Source of the DNA: Castellaniella sp049651205
GTDB lineage: Bacteria > Pseudomonadota > Gammaproteobacteria > Burkholderiales > Burkholderiaceae_B
Direction of reading: 5' to 3'
Assembly: GCF_049651205.1 (NCBI RefSeq)
Contig: NZ_JBASBR010000012.1
Location: forward strand, 310,001-374,000
Length of the DNA stretch: 64,000 nucleotides
The translations under genes and the position numbers were made by a program. The notes below the pieces were generated by a model. It saw only the letters and a list, made by a program, of their open reading frames with translations, was not told the DNA's origin and ran no database searches. This document shows positions 1-9,294 of this stretch, one piece after another; the first letter of the stretch is position 1; each line of letters begins with the position of its first letter.

Positions 1-1076
1 ACATCAGGAATATCGGCCAGAGTCTCGGCAATTGTCTTGCCTGTGATGGTGATGCAATCGCCATGCAATAGGCCGGCATTCAGCAGGAGTTTCATGACTT
101 GCGGCACGCCACCGGCTTTGTGAAAATCAACCACCAGGGCTTTGCCGCTAGGCTTGAGGTCGCAGATAACGGGTACGCGGCGGCGCACGCGTTCGAAGTC
201 GTCGATCGTCCACTCGACTTCTGCGGCATGGGCAATGGCCAGAATATGCAGCACCGCGTTGGTGGAGCCGCCCGTGGCCATGATCACCGCCACGGCGTTT
301 TCGATGGATTTGCGGGTAACGATATCGCGCGGCTTGAGATCCAGTTCTACCGCCTTGAGCAACACCCGGGCAGACTCGGCCGCCGAATCGAGTTTTTCTT
401 TGTGCACATTGGCCATGGTGGACGAATACGGCAGGCTCATGCCCATGACTTCGAAGGCAGAGCTCATCGTATTGGCGGTGTACATGCCACCGCACGAGCC
501 GCTGCAGGGGATGGCATGGGTTTCGATATTGCGCAGATCTTCTTCGGACATGCGCCCGGCAGCGTGCTCGCCAACAGCCTCGAAGACACTGACAATATTG
601 AGTTCTTTGCCATCGTAGGTGCCCGGCAAAATGGTGCCGCCATACACGTAGATGGAGGGCACATTGGCGCGCAGCATGCCCATCATGCCGCCCGGCATAT
701 TTTTGTCGCAGCCGCCGATCACCAGCACGCCGTCCATCCACTGGCCCTGCACGCAGGTTTCGACGCAGTCGGCAATGACTTCGCGCGACACGAGCGAGTA
801 TTTCATGCCTTCGGTACCCATGGCCATGCCATCGGAGATGGTGGGCGTACCAAACATCTGCGGATTGCCACCGGCTTCTTTGACAGCTGCCGCGGCAGCA
901 TCGGCCAGCGGCTGCAGGCCGCTATTACAGGGGGTGATGGTGCTTTGCCCGTTGGCAATACCGATCATGGGCTTGTTGAAGTCATCTTCTGTATAGCCCA
1001 GGGCGTAGTACATCGAACGGTTTGGTGCGCGGGCCACTCCCTGGGTGATATTGGATGAGCGCAAAGGCTTGGACAT
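1..1076 (-). CDS. ilvD: Dihydroxy-acid dehydratase, 5' part (cut by window edge)
   Basis: Cytoplasmic Fe-S dehydratase that converts 2,3-dihydroxy-isovalerate and 2,3-dihydroxy-3-methylvalerate to the 2-oxo acids, the third common step of valine and isoleucine synthesis. The reverse strand reads from an ATG at 1076 (MSKPLRSSNITQG) through family-typical blocks: MIGIANGQSTITPCN near residue 38, IGGCDKNMPGG near residue 118, and PCSGSCGGMYTANTMSSAF near residue 190. The Cys residues in these blocks are the expected cluster ligands. About 358 codons are present; the remaining C-terminal part lies left of base 1. No partner ilv gene is adjacent inside the window. Confidence 0.95.
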   Translation of the reverse strand, partial: MSKPLRSSNITQGVARAPNRSMYYALGYTEDDFNKPMIGIANGQSTITPCNSGLQPLADAAAAAVKEAGGNPQMFGTPTISDGMAMGTEGMKYSLVSREVIADCVETCVQGQWMDGVLVIGGCDKNMPGGMMGMLRANVPSIYVYGGTILPGTYDGKELNIVSVFEAVGEHAAGRMSEEDLRNIETHAIPCSGSCGGMYTANTMSSAFEVMGMSLPYSSTMANVHKEKLDSAAESARVLLKAVELDLKPRDIVTRKSIENAVAVIMATGGSTNAVLHILAIAHAAEVEWTIDDFERVRRRVPVICDLKPSGKALVVDFHKAGGVPQVMKLLLNAGLLHGDCITITGKTIAETLADIPD

Positions 1077-1184
1077 GATCGGATCCTTACGGGTTATTTC
1101 GGCAAACAATCTTAAAGTGTACGGCTTGTTAAAAGAACGCGCAGCACAGCGCAGCCTGCAACAAGGGTATTGGGCAAAGGCCTC

Positions 1185-1919
1185 TTAAAACTGGCGACGG
1201 CTGGCTTGCGCCAGCGACTGCAAAAACGTGGTGTCGCACAGAGCCCAGTTGCGCCGTGCGCCGGATAAATACCCTTGTGCCACCCAGTCTGCCAGCAAGC
1301 GGCTGAGGGTTTCGGGGCGCACCCCCAGATGGGCTGCCAGTTGTCGCTGGGTAAGCGGCAAATGGACGGTGCCGGCGTGATCAGTGGGCAGGCGCAACAG
1401 GTAATCCGCCAGGCGCTGGGCCGCCGTGCTGTCGCTATACCACTCTACTTCGTTCACACGTCGATAAACCCGGTCGCTCAGGCGTGCCAGCAGGCGCAAG
1501 GCCAGCTCGGGCCAACAGCGGACAGCCTCTTGCAGGCCGGCACGCTTCAAATGCAGCACCACGGCATCCTCGCGTGAGCGTGCCTCCATGGGATAACGGC
1601 CATGACTCATGAACATCGCGGTTTCTGCCAGCATCTGGCCGCCGCGAAAAATCGAGAACACGCGCTCCTGGCCCTCTTGCGTATGACGCAGCACTTCGAC
1701 GCTGCCACTGAGCACGTACAGGTACTCCACTGCATCCGCACCCTCTTGAAACAGGATTTCGCCAGCTTGCACATGCAGCACGGCCGCATCGCGCAGCAGT
1801 ACAGGCTGCAACTCGGGAGGCAGATCTTCGAAAAGCGGATAGGCAAGTACCTGTGCAGGGTTGTTTATATTGACTTCTGTCATTGTCGGTGGCGTATTGA
1901 TAATCCAGTCATATGCCAT
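1185..1919 (-). CDS. Crp/Fnr-family transcriptional regulator
   Basis: A cyclic-nucleotide-binding-like beta-barrel (about residues 25-130, with LFQEGADAVEYLYVLSGSVEV) followed by a C-terminal winged helix (RQLAAHLGVRPETLSRLLADW). The recognition helix carries E-T-L-S-R, close to the E-xx-SR of Fnr. The N-terminal cysteine cluster of true Fnr is absent, so direct Fe-S oxygen sensing is unlikely. The ATG at 1919 (MAYDWIIN) has a weak GAAG upstream; an ATG at 1883 (MTEVNINN) is an alternative and would give 232 aa instead of 244. The gene is divergent from ppc, and a perfect inverted repeat lies between them. The target and ligand are not deducible. Confidence 0.88.
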   Translation of the reverse strand: MAYDWIINTPPTMTEVNINNPAQVLAYPLFEDLPPELQPVLLRDAAVLHVQAGEILFQEGADAVEYLYVLSGSVEVLRHTQEGQERVFSIFRGGQMLAETAMFMSHGRYPMEARSREDAVVLHLKRAGLQEAVRCWPELALRLLARLSDRVYRRVNEVEWYSDSTAAQRLADYLLRLPTDHAGTVHLPLTQRQLAAHLGVRPETLSRLLADWVAQGYLSGARRNWALCDTTFLQSLAQASRRQF

Positions 1920-2011
1920 GCATGATACTTCGCGCAGCGATGATCCTGCATTTTGACTCTCACACCGCTGGCCGGGCACACCCAAGCCGCTCCTGCAGCA
2001 GAAACACCGCC

Positions 2012-2038
2012 TGCAATATGCATAATCGGCATATTGCA
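2012..2038. promoter_or_regulatory. Perfect 10-bp inverted repeat between the Crp/Fnr gene and ppc
   Basis: TGCAATATGC, seven spacer bases, then GCATATTGCA. It lies about 93 bp upstream of the Crp/Fnr start and 120 bp upstream of the ppc start, in a locally AT-rich stretch. The position suits an operator for one or both divergent genes. The arms do not match the canonical TTGAT or TGTGA half-sites, so assignment to the neighbouring regulator is inference. Confidence 0.5.
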
Positions 2039-2157
2039 AATCAGGTTTCAGCCATAATGCGCTTATGATTAGAGCTCGCCGCCTGGCCCTCAGCACACGG
2101 CAGCGTCCTATCTGCACGCCTGCTTTCACCCACGCTTCAAATACCTTCGGAGACCCT

Positions 2158-5007
2158 GTGAAGTCCACACCCTCAACCGACACGATTTCTCCCCTTCGAC
2201 AAGACATCCGGCTGCTGGGCCGCACACTGGGAGAAGTGATCCGCGAATGTGAGGGTCGCCCCATCTACGACGTGATCGAAAAACTGCGCCGCGCCGCGGT
2301 GAAGTTTCGGCGCGAGGGGCTGGACAGCGATGGCCGCATGCTCGAACGCCAGATCCGCAAATTGGCTGCGGGCGAAGCCAACTCGGTAGCACGTGCTTTC
2401 AGTTATTTTCTGCATCTGTCCAACATCGCCGAAGACCGCGATCAAACCCGCCGCCAGCGCGCACAGTGGCAAACCGAAGGCCAGGCAACCCCCGGCAGCC
2501 TGCTGCACGCCGTCGAGCAACTGACAGCCAGCGGCCTATCGGGCCGACGCATCCGCCAGCATCTGGCGCAAGCCTGTATTGTGCCGGTGCTGACTGCACA
2601 CCCCACTGAGGTACAGCGCAAAAGCACCCTGGATCTGCACCAGGGGATTGCCCAGCAGCTGCGCCAACTGGATATCCCTCATGCTCCGCTGGAGGCCGCC
2701 CATACACAGGAGCGCCTGACCGGCCTGATTGCTTCTTTATGGCAAACACGCATGTTGCGTCAAAGCAAGCTCACGGTGCTGGACGAAATCGACAATGCTT
2801 TGTCTTACTACACCAGCACATTCTTCAGCACCCTGCCCCAGCTGCATCTGGATATGGCAGCATTGTTGCGCAAGCCCGCCAAAACGCCTTTTGATGTCGA
2901 CAACACCCCATTGCCACCGTTTGCACACATGGGCAGCTGGATTGGCGGTGATCGCGACGGCAACCCAAACGTAAACGCAAGCACGCTGGAAGAAGCACTG
3001 CTACGCCAGTGTGCCCACGTGCTGCGTTATTACCTGACCGAAGTGCACGAACTGGGTGCCGAGCTTTCGCTCTCGCAATCGCTGACGCAGTCAAGCCCCG
3101 AGCTGTCCGAACTCGCCCGCATCAGCCAGGATCCTTCTTCTCATCGCCAGGACGAACCCTATCGACGCGCCTGTATCCACATCTATGCCCGGCTGGCAGC
3201 CACCGCCGTGGCACTGATCGGACGCCGGCTGGCACGGCGCAATACTTACGAGGCCCCGGCCTACACCACGGCAGCCGAGTTTGCCACCGATCTGCGCGTC
3301 GTCGCCACGTCCTTGGATCAGCACCATGGCAGCCTGATCAACCGTCTGCGTCTGGCGCATCTGTGCCAGGCCGTGGAGATCTTTGGGTTTCATCTGGCCA
3401 CGGTAGACCTGCGGCAAAGCTCAGACGTGCACGAGCGTGTGCTCGACGAACTGATGAAGCAGGCTGAAGTGCGCCTGGATGGCCAGCCGGTGCAGTATGC
3501 ACGACTGCCGGAGGCCGACCGCGTCCGCGTCTTGCGCCAGGAGCTGCGCGAACCCCGTCCGCTGGTATCTCCGTGGGTGGAGTACTCGGCCGAGACCACC
3601 AAAGAGCTGGCTATCCTGCGCATGGCGGCCACCTGCCGCCAACGCTTTGGCGCAGCCGCCATCCGTCAGGCGATTGTGTCGCACACCGAGACGCTCAGCG
3701 ATTTGCTTGAGGTGCTGATCCTGCAGCAGGAAACCGGCCTGATTGCCCCCACCGTAGGTGACAGCACACCGCAAGAGGGCCTGATGGTGGTGCCCCTGTT
3801 TGAAACGATTCCAGATCTTGAGCTTGGCCCCGAAATCATGGATGCCTGGCTGTCGCTACCCGAGGTATTGGCACGTGTGCACCACGCACAGCACGGTATC
3901 CAGGAAGTGATGCTGGGGTACTCGGATAGCAACAAGGATGGTGGCTACTTAACGTCGCACTGGTCTTTGTATCAGGCGGAGCGCCGCCTGGTGGAAGTAT
4001 TTCGCAAGCACCGCACACGCCTGCGCCTGTTTCACGGTCGCGGCGGATCGGTGGGCCGTGGCGGCGGCCCCAGCTACGATTCGATCATTGCGCAGCCACC
4101 TGGCACGGTCAACAACCAGATCCGCCTCACCGAGCAAGGCGAAATCATCCAGGGCCGCTACAAGAACGCCGAGGTGGGCCGCTCGCACCTCGAATTGTTT
4201 GTGGCCGCAACACTGGAGGCCAGCCTGGCCGGTGCGCCCGACACGCAACACGAGGACCAGCACGCCACAGCGTTTGGCGAAGCCATGGCCTGGATGTCGC
4301 AGACTGCCCGCGACGCCTACCGGGACCTGGTGTACGGCACCGAGGGCTTTACCGAATACTTCTTTACCTCCACCCCCATCCGCGAGATCGCGGGCCTGAA
4401 CATTGGTTCACGGCCCTCCTCGCGCAAGGCACTGGAGCGCATCGAAGACCTGCGTGCGATCCCCTGGTCATTTTCATGGGCTCAGTGCCGCCTCCCACTG
4501 CCTGGCTGGTATGGTGTGGGCACGGCACTGAGCCGCTACCTGGAGGACGGTGGCCCCGACCACACGCTGGATCGGGCCACGCGCCTGCTGCGGCTGCAAA
4601 CCATGGCACGCGACTGGCCGTTTTTCCGCACCTTGTTGTCCAATATGGAGCAGGTGCTGGCCAAAACCGATCTGGCCATCGGCCGGGCCTATGCCGAGCT
4701 GGTGCCCGACAAAACGCTGCGCAAGCAGGTGTTCTCTCGCATCGAAGCCGAGTATCACACCACGGTGCGTATGTTTGAGGACATTACCCGCCACGGCCTG
4801 CTGGCCCATGATGCCCCGCTGCAAGCTGCGCTGGCCGAGCGCTTTGCCTATATCGACCCACTGAACCACCTGCAGGTAGAGTTGCTGCGCCGCATGCGCG
4901 CAGGCACTGCCTCGGCGCACCGCCCCAACGAACAGGAATCCCGCGACCAGCGCGCGATTCACATGACAATCAACGGGATTGCCGCCGGGCTGCGCAACTC
5001 TGGTTGA
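2158..5007 (+). CDS. ppc: Phosphoenolpyruvate carboxylase
   Basis: Carboxylates PEP with bicarbonate to oxaloacetate, the main anaplerotic reaction. The GTG at 2158 is preferred because GGAGA stands 6 nt upstream; further upstream in-frame codons lack a ribosome binding site. The 949-aa product is slightly longer than the E. coli enzyme. Catalytic blocks are intact: LTAHPTEVQRKS with the essential His near residue 147, GGDRDGNPNV, GYSDSNKDGGY near residue 588, the mobile loop HGRGGSVGRGGGP near residue 626, and the conserved C-terminal end GIAAGLRNSG. Convergent with the dab operon, which may supply its bicarbonate substrate. Confidence 0.97.
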   Translation: MKSTPSTDTISPLRQDIRLLGRTLGEVIRECEGRPIYDVIEKLRRAAVKFRREGLDSDGRMLERQIRKLAAGEANSVARAFSYFLHLSNIAEDRDQTRRQRAQWQTEGQATPGSLLHAVEQLTASGLSGRRIRQHLAQACIVPVLTAHPTEVQRKSTLDLHQGIAQQLRQLDIPHAPLEAAHTQERLTGLIASLWQTRMLRQSKLTVLDEIDNALSYYTSTFFSTLPQLHLDMAALLRKPAKTPFDVDNTPLPPFAHMGSWIGGDRDGNPNVNASTLEEALLRQCAHVLRYYLTEVHELGAELSLSQSLTQSSPELSELARISQDPSSHRQDEPYRRACIHIYARLAATAVALIGRRLARRNTYEAPAYTTAAEFATDLRVVATSLDQHHGSLINRLRLAHLCQAVEIFGFHLATVDLRQSSDVHERVLDELMKQAEVRLDGQPVQYARLPEADRVRVLRQELREPRPLVSPWVEYSAETTKELAILRMAATCRQRFGAAAIRQAIVSHTETLSDLLEVLILQQETGLIAPTVGDSTPQEGLMVVPLFETIPDLELGPEIMDAWLSLPEVLARVHHAQHGIQEVMLGYSDSNKDGGYLTSHWSLYQAERRLVEVFRKHRTRLRLFHGRGGSVGRGGGPSYDSIIAQPPGTVNNQIRLTEQGEIIQGRYKNAEVGRSHLELFVAATLEASLAGAPDTQHEDQHATAFGEAMAWMSQTARDAYRDLVYGTEGFTEYFFTSTPIREIAGLNIGSRPSSRKALERIEDLRAIPWSFSWAQCRLPLPGWYGVGTALSRYLEDGGPDHTLDRATRLLRLQTMARDWPFFRTLLSNMEQVLAKTDLAIGRAYAELVPDKTLRKQVFSRIEAEYHTTVRMFEDITRHGLLAHDAPLQAALAERFAYIDPLNHLQVELLRRMRAGTASAHRPNEQESRDQRAIHMTINGIAAGLRNSG

Positions 5008-5024
5008 GACACAGTAAAGCAGGC

Positions 5025-5053
5025 GGCCTGGACTAGTAGCATCAAGCCAGGCC
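5025..5053. terminator. Possible bidirectional hairpin between ppc and dabA
   Basis: GGCCTGG pairs with CCAGGCC across a 15-nt loop in the 76-bp gap between two convergent stop codons. There is no T-tract on either side, so intrinsic termination is uncertain. Confidence 0.3.
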
Positions 5054-5083
5054 GGGCTTGCCCGCAAACCACAAACACCCGGG

Positions 5084-7600
5084 TTAAATGGCCAGCGGCA
5101 GCCACTGCCCCCGCTGATACCGCTGCAAAGCATCGCCTTCGTAGCGCCACAACAGCATCCAGCCGTTGTTGCACAGTTGCCCCAGCACGGGATTGCGGTT
5201 GATGATGCTTTCGATGGACGCTGCAGGTGCATCAATCAGCACCGTCAGGCGCACGGGCTGGTGATACCAGCCCTCGCCATTGTGCAGGGATTGCTTGGGC
5301 AGGCCGATGCGCAGATCCCCGCCATTGCCTTCAAAAACGCCCACATGGCCATCCACCACGTTGTGCAGCACCTTGTTGCCAGAACCATAATGAAGCGGAT
5401 CACAGGTGGAGGCATGGTATTGCCATGACAGCCAGTGGGTAACCACCATTGGCCCCATCATCAGTTTTTCCAACACGCTGCCATCCGCATCGTATTGCGC
5501 ATCGTAATCATGCAGGTAGGTGCGGCTCAGCACCTTGTTGCGGCTACGCGCACGCGGCCCGATGATAAAGGCGGCATTGCGCGTCAGGCCCCACTCGGGA
5601 CGGGTTTGCGAGCCGTCATTGGCCCGGCGCCGAAACGAAGTCAGCAAGGCTGCCGGATCCACCTCGGCATCCATCCACAAGGCCGGGGCACGCTCGCGCC
5701 GGATCAGATCGCCCGCACGCAAGAAGGTCTGCTCCATGCGTTGCCAGCGGGCCAGGGCGGCCGGTGGCAGCAAGTCCAGATCAAATCCGGTGACATCATC
5801 CGTGGTGGTATTGTGCAGCGCCCCCATAAAAAAAGTGTCCGGCGGTATATTGAGCCCGCGATAGCGCAGGCCGTCACGCACCTGTGGGTCATTCAGCAGC
5901 TGCGCCAGGGCCCGGGCATTGGCTTCGCCGGGGCGGCCGTAACACGCCCCACAATCCAAGGTAGAGGCATGGGCATTGTTGGTGCTGTGGCCGGCATGGC
6001 CACACAAAATCACCAGCGGCGCCAGGCGGTCGTCCAGACCCATGGTGTGCAGCACCCCGGCCGCCAGATCCACCTGCGCTTCGATTTCCAGGCCGACAAT
6101 CTCGGGACGGCACTGATCCTGAACTTCGGCGGGCACCCCCAGGCGATCCACCGATACGCGGGGGCTTGCCGGCGGATGGATCCAGCGGGCAATCTTGCCC
6201 AGATACCCTAGCCCAAAGGCCTCAACAAACGAGAAAGTGGCATTGGACCAACGCACGGCACCCAGCCATTGATCAAGCTGGGCCAGACGCTGGCGCCGCA
6301 CGGCGCCAATCCGGGCCGTCTGTTTTGCGTCCGGCTGTGCATGGCCGTGGGACGTGATGACATCCTGCACCGCGACGGAGGGGTACGCCGGCCCGGGCAA
6401 CTGTGGCCGCTTGATGTCGGTGCCCAGCAGCTGATAACGCACAGGAATGCCAAAAAAGCCGGCGAATGCCCGGGTTTCAATCCCCGACCAAAGAGACTCC
6501 AGCGCACGCCGCATGCGCTCGCTGCGGGTATCAATGCAAAAAACTGCCTGCACCTCGGGGGTGGTGTGTGCTAGCGCAGGCGCGGCTGCCCGCAGGGTGT
6601 TGGCAAAGGGTCGTTGAAAGCTGATTTCCAGTGCTTCCTGCCAGATCTCATCCACCCTGAGCGTGGCATCTGCCTGCGCAAGGCGCTCGGGGAATTCTCG
6701 CCAACTGGCATCCAGCGTCGCCACAGCAGTTGATCGTGCGGCAGGCTTGACGGCCCGTGCCAGCAAGGCTTCCCAGGCAATGCGGCAAGCCAGCAACTCG
6801 CGCAGGCGTGGGTCGTCCTGCCCCGAGGGTACCTTTTGCCAGGCAATATACGCGCACCACGAGGCCCAGCCATTGATGGAGAGCAGCAGGGCTTCAAAAT
6901 AATCCCGCCAGGTGGTGGCATTGAGTTCAAGCTCGGCCAGGGCCCAGGCCATGGCTTCGTGCGGCGATGCCGGCAACCGGCGGATATGCTGCATCAGACC
7001 CGCAATCCCCAGCCGGGCGCCCAAACCGTGATCACCCACTATGCTTTCGCGCCAAAACCCATACAAACTGGGGCTTCCCGAGGCGCGCCAATCGGCCTGA
7101 TGGCGGTCGTAATACGTGGCACAGGTCTGGCTGATCTGAAACACAATGGCCTCACGCCAGGGCCAGCGCCTGTTTTTCTGGATATCATCATCCAGCAAAT
7201 CCACCAGCAGGGGCTCGTGGCGCACCCGCAAAGGGCTGGAAAGCGCAGCCACACAATGTTCGGCCGACACCTCATGGGGTTCGTCGGCAACACGGGCCGC
7301 CAAGGCAGCCTCCAGATCGGCCTGCGCCAGACGCTTGGTCTGCCATTCTTGCAGCAAATAGTCGCGGGCCGGAAACACACGAAAATCACCCAACACCGCC
7401 AGGCGCGCAGCAACCTGGCGGATGGGCTGGCCGATCCGGCGCCAATGCGGGTTTACCGCCACCGCCTGATCCAGCGGCCACACCGGCATGATGCTGCCAC
7501 AGGCCTGCGCCACAGCCTGCTGCAAGACTGGATCATCCACCGGTGTCGCAGCCTCCCCGGGTGCGTCATTTGCACGATCAAGATCCATGACGGGATTCAT
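5084..7600 (-). CDS. dabA: DabA-type inorganic carbon (DIC) accumulation subunit, DUF2309
   Basis: Soluble carbonic-anhydrase-like subunit of the DabAB system, which the literature describes as coupling CO2 hydration to an ion gradient at the membrane. The 838-aa product retains the zinc-site residues known from DabA: Cys and Asp in FCIDTRSE (near residue 354), His in CGHAGHSTNN (near 531) and Cys in DCGACYG (near 549). The ATG at 7600 overlaps the dabB stop as ATGA, with GGAGGAG upstream, so translation is probably coupled. An in-frame ATG at 7618 is less likely. Together with DabB, the LysR gene and carbonic anhydrase it forms a compact bicarbonate module. Confidence 0.92.
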   Translation of the reverse strand: MNPVMDLDRANDAPGEAATPVDDPVLQQAVAQACGSIMPVWPLDQAVAVNPHWRRIGQPIRQVAARLAVLGDFRVFPARDYLLQEWQTKRLAQADLEAALAARVADEPHEVSAEHCVAALSSPLRVRHEPLLVDLLDDDIQKNRRWPWREAIVFQISQTCATYYDRHQADWRASGSPSLYGFWRESIVGDHGLGARLGIAGLMQHIRRLPASPHEAMAWALAELELNATTWRDYFEALLLSINGWASWCAYIAWQKVPSGQDDPRLRELLACRIAWEALLARAVKPAARSTAVATLDASWREFPERLAQADATLRVDEIWQEALEISFQRPFANTLRAAAPALAHTTPEVQAVFCIDTRSERMRRALESLWSGIETRAFAGFFGIPVRYQLLGTDIKRPQLPGPAYPSVAVQDVITSHGHAQPDAKQTARIGAVRRQRLAQLDQWLGAVRWSNATFSFVEAFGLGYLGKIARWIHPPASPRVSVDRLGVPAEVQDQCRPEIVGLEIEAQVDLAAGVLHTMGLDDRLAPLVILCGHAGHSTNNAHASTLDCGACYGRPGEANARALAQLLNDPQVRDGLRYRGLNIPPDTFFMGALHNTTTDDVTGFDLDLLPPAALARWQRMEQTFLRAGDLIRRERAPALWMDAEVDPAALLTSFRRRANDGSQTRPEWGLTRNAAFIIGPRARSRNKVLSRTYLHDYDAQYDADGSVLEKLMMGPMVVTHWLSWQYHASTCDPLHYGSGNKVLHNVVDGHVGVFEGNGGDLRIGLPKQSLHNGEGWYHQPVRLTVLIDAPAASIESIINRNPVLGQLCNNGWMLLWRYEGDALQRYQRGQWLPLAI

Positions 7601-9192
7601 GATTTTGCACTCCTCCATACGGAGGACGGCGGCGCAGGCCGGGGTACCGGCCCACGGCCCGCGCCTGCCCAGCGGGCGGGCCACAAGCGCAAGACCCAGT
7701 GGGTATAGCCTTCATCCATGTAAAACCCGGCGTACACCCAGCGACGGATGGCAATGACGGATTGTGGCCACAGCTGAAAAATAATCATCCAGAAATACAT
7801 GACGGCCATACCGACCAGTGCCACCATGCCGCCGGCATGCAAGGGGTCGTTGGCCACGCCCACCGGGGCGCGATCCACCACTCCGGCGGCCAAGGTCAAA
7901 ATGCCGGCCATCAGCACCGCGGTCAGCAGACGCACTGGCACCTTGGCGGGATAATCGGCGGGCGACGCAGGCAGCCAAAGCAGCGGCGCCCAGGCAAAGG
8001 CCAGCACCGCACTCCACCACCAGGGCCAGGCATGTGCGCCCATCAGCGCCTGCAGCCCAAACACAATCGCAAACGACACCGGCACAGCCAGCACCATACT
8101 GAACCCGGAGTTATGGACTTCGCCTGTCATCACCTTGCGGTCACAATCACGCACGATGCTGGAGGCATTGAGAAAATTGTGCGCCTTGTACAGCGAGTGG
8201 CCCAGCAGGTGCAAGGCGGCAAACAAATACAGGCCCAGACCACATTCCAGCAGCATGAATCCCATCTGGGCGATGGTAGACCACGCCAGATGCACCTTTT
8301 GGCTGACCCGGGTCAGTAGCACCAAGCCCGCCACCATGGCCGATACCAGGCCAAAAATCACCAGCAGCCAGCGCGCCGCCAGGGACACCCCCAGCAACGG
8401 GGCAAACACCACCAGCACGTAGCCGCCCAGATTGACAACCCCGGCATGCAGCAGCGCAGAGACCGGCGTGGGGGCTTCCATCACCTGCACCAGCCAGCCA
8501 TGCACCGGCATCAGGGCCGTGCGGGCAATCACAGCCAGTACCAGGCAAATGGCACTCCAGCCCAGGGTCGCTGAAAACCGGCCCGTGGCAATGTGCTCGT
8601 TCAGCACCGCCAAAGAGCCGCTACCCACCTCAGACCAGGACAGATAAGCCGCCAGTATCAGCAGGGCATCGGCCGCACGGTCCGTGACAAACTTCTTGTG
8701 CGCGGCCAGCAGCGCAAAGGGCCTATCACGGTAAAAACACAACAAACCATGCATCGCGTGGCCAATAGCAGCCCAGGCAGCAATCAGAACCACCCAGTGA
8801 TTGGCCAGCAGAAGCAGGTGAACGGCGGCCAGCACGGCAGCCAAAGCCGCAATGTAGGCTGCCTGACGTGGTTCGCCACGCAGATGATTGCTGGAGTAAA
8901 TAACGATAGCGGCACCCAGCAGCTGTACAAGCAGGCTGGTCCAGGCACCAAATGTGCTTACCGACAACCACAGCGCAAGGCCCGAGGCAGGCATCTGCCC
9001 CGACGTTGCCAACCACAGCTGAGACACCAGGCCCAGGGCCGAGAACCCCAGCGCAAGCAGCGTGAGCCGGTTGAAATCAACCCACAAGCCTGGCACAGCA
9101 GCCTGGCTGCGCCAGGCTTGTCCGGCGGCGACGGCCATCAGCACCACGGGGATGAAAGCCAATGCAAAATTAATCATGTCAGGCAAAATCAA
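7597..9192 (-). CDS. dabB: DabB-type membrane subunit, NuoL/MrpA-like
   Basis: Integral membrane protein of the proton-conducting antiporter-like family (NADH-quinone oxidoreductase subunit 5 related). It is about 530 aa with roughly a dozen hydrophobic segments and the central family block around VSALLHAGVVNLGGY. The partner of DabA, it is thought to supply the ion-motive force. The start is either TTG at 9192, which has GGAG 8 nt upstream, or ATG at 9177, which has no good ribosome binding site at normal spacing. Annotation pipelines often mislabel this family as NuoL; the adjacent dabA settles the assignment. Transcribed divergently from the LysR gene across an AT-rich 100-bp gap. Confidence 0.9.
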   Translation of the reverse strand: MILPDMINFALAFIPVVLMAVAAGQAWRSQAAVPGLWVDFNRLTLLALGFSALGLVSQLWLATSGQMPASGLALWLSVSTFGAWTSLLVQLLGAAIVIYSSNHLRGEPRQAAYIAALAAVLAAVHLLLLANHWVVLIAAWAAIGHAMHGLLCFYRDRPFALLAAHKKFVTDRAADALLILAAYLSWSEVGSGSLAVLNEHIATGRFSATLGWSAICLVLAVIARTALMPVHGWLVQVMEAPTPVSALLHAGVVNLGGYVLVVFAPLLGVSLAARWLLVIFGLVSAMVAGLVLLTRVSQKVHLAWSTIAQMGFMLLECGLGLYLFAALHLLGHSLYKAHNFLNASSIVRDCDRKVMTGEVHNSGFSMVLAVPVSFAIVFGLQALMGAHAWPWWWSAVLAFAWAPLLWLPASPADYPAKVPVRLLTAVLMAGILTLAAGVVDRAPVGVANDPLHAGGMVALVGMAVMYFWMIIFQLWPQSVIAIRRWVYAGFYMDEGYTHWVLRLWPARWAGAGRGPVPRPAPPSSVWRSAKS

Positions 9193-9294
9193 GATGCCTA
9201 CTCCAATATGCGACAGGCGTATTTTTCAGATTTTTATATGTTCTGTAAATTACATTTATAATATTTGAACGTTCTTAAAAACAGAACAGACACC
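9193..9294. promoter_or_regulatory. Divergent AT-rich promoter region, LysR gene / dabBA
   Basis: The interval is much richer in A+T than its flanks. It contains TATAAT at 9257-9262, a plausible -10 for the LysR gene, and the palindrome GAACGTTC at 9268-9275. The divergent layout is typical for LysR-controlled targets, but I cannot define the binding site itself. Confidence 0.45.

Noticed and set aside
99..1058. 319-codon plus-strand open frame opposite ilvD
   Set aside because: It is antisense to a clear ilvD gene, low in complexity (rich in His, Ala and Gly) and has no recognisable domain.
7597..9192. NADH-quinone oxidoreductase subunit L
   Set aside because: No other nuo gene nearby; the overlap with dabA identifies it as DabB.
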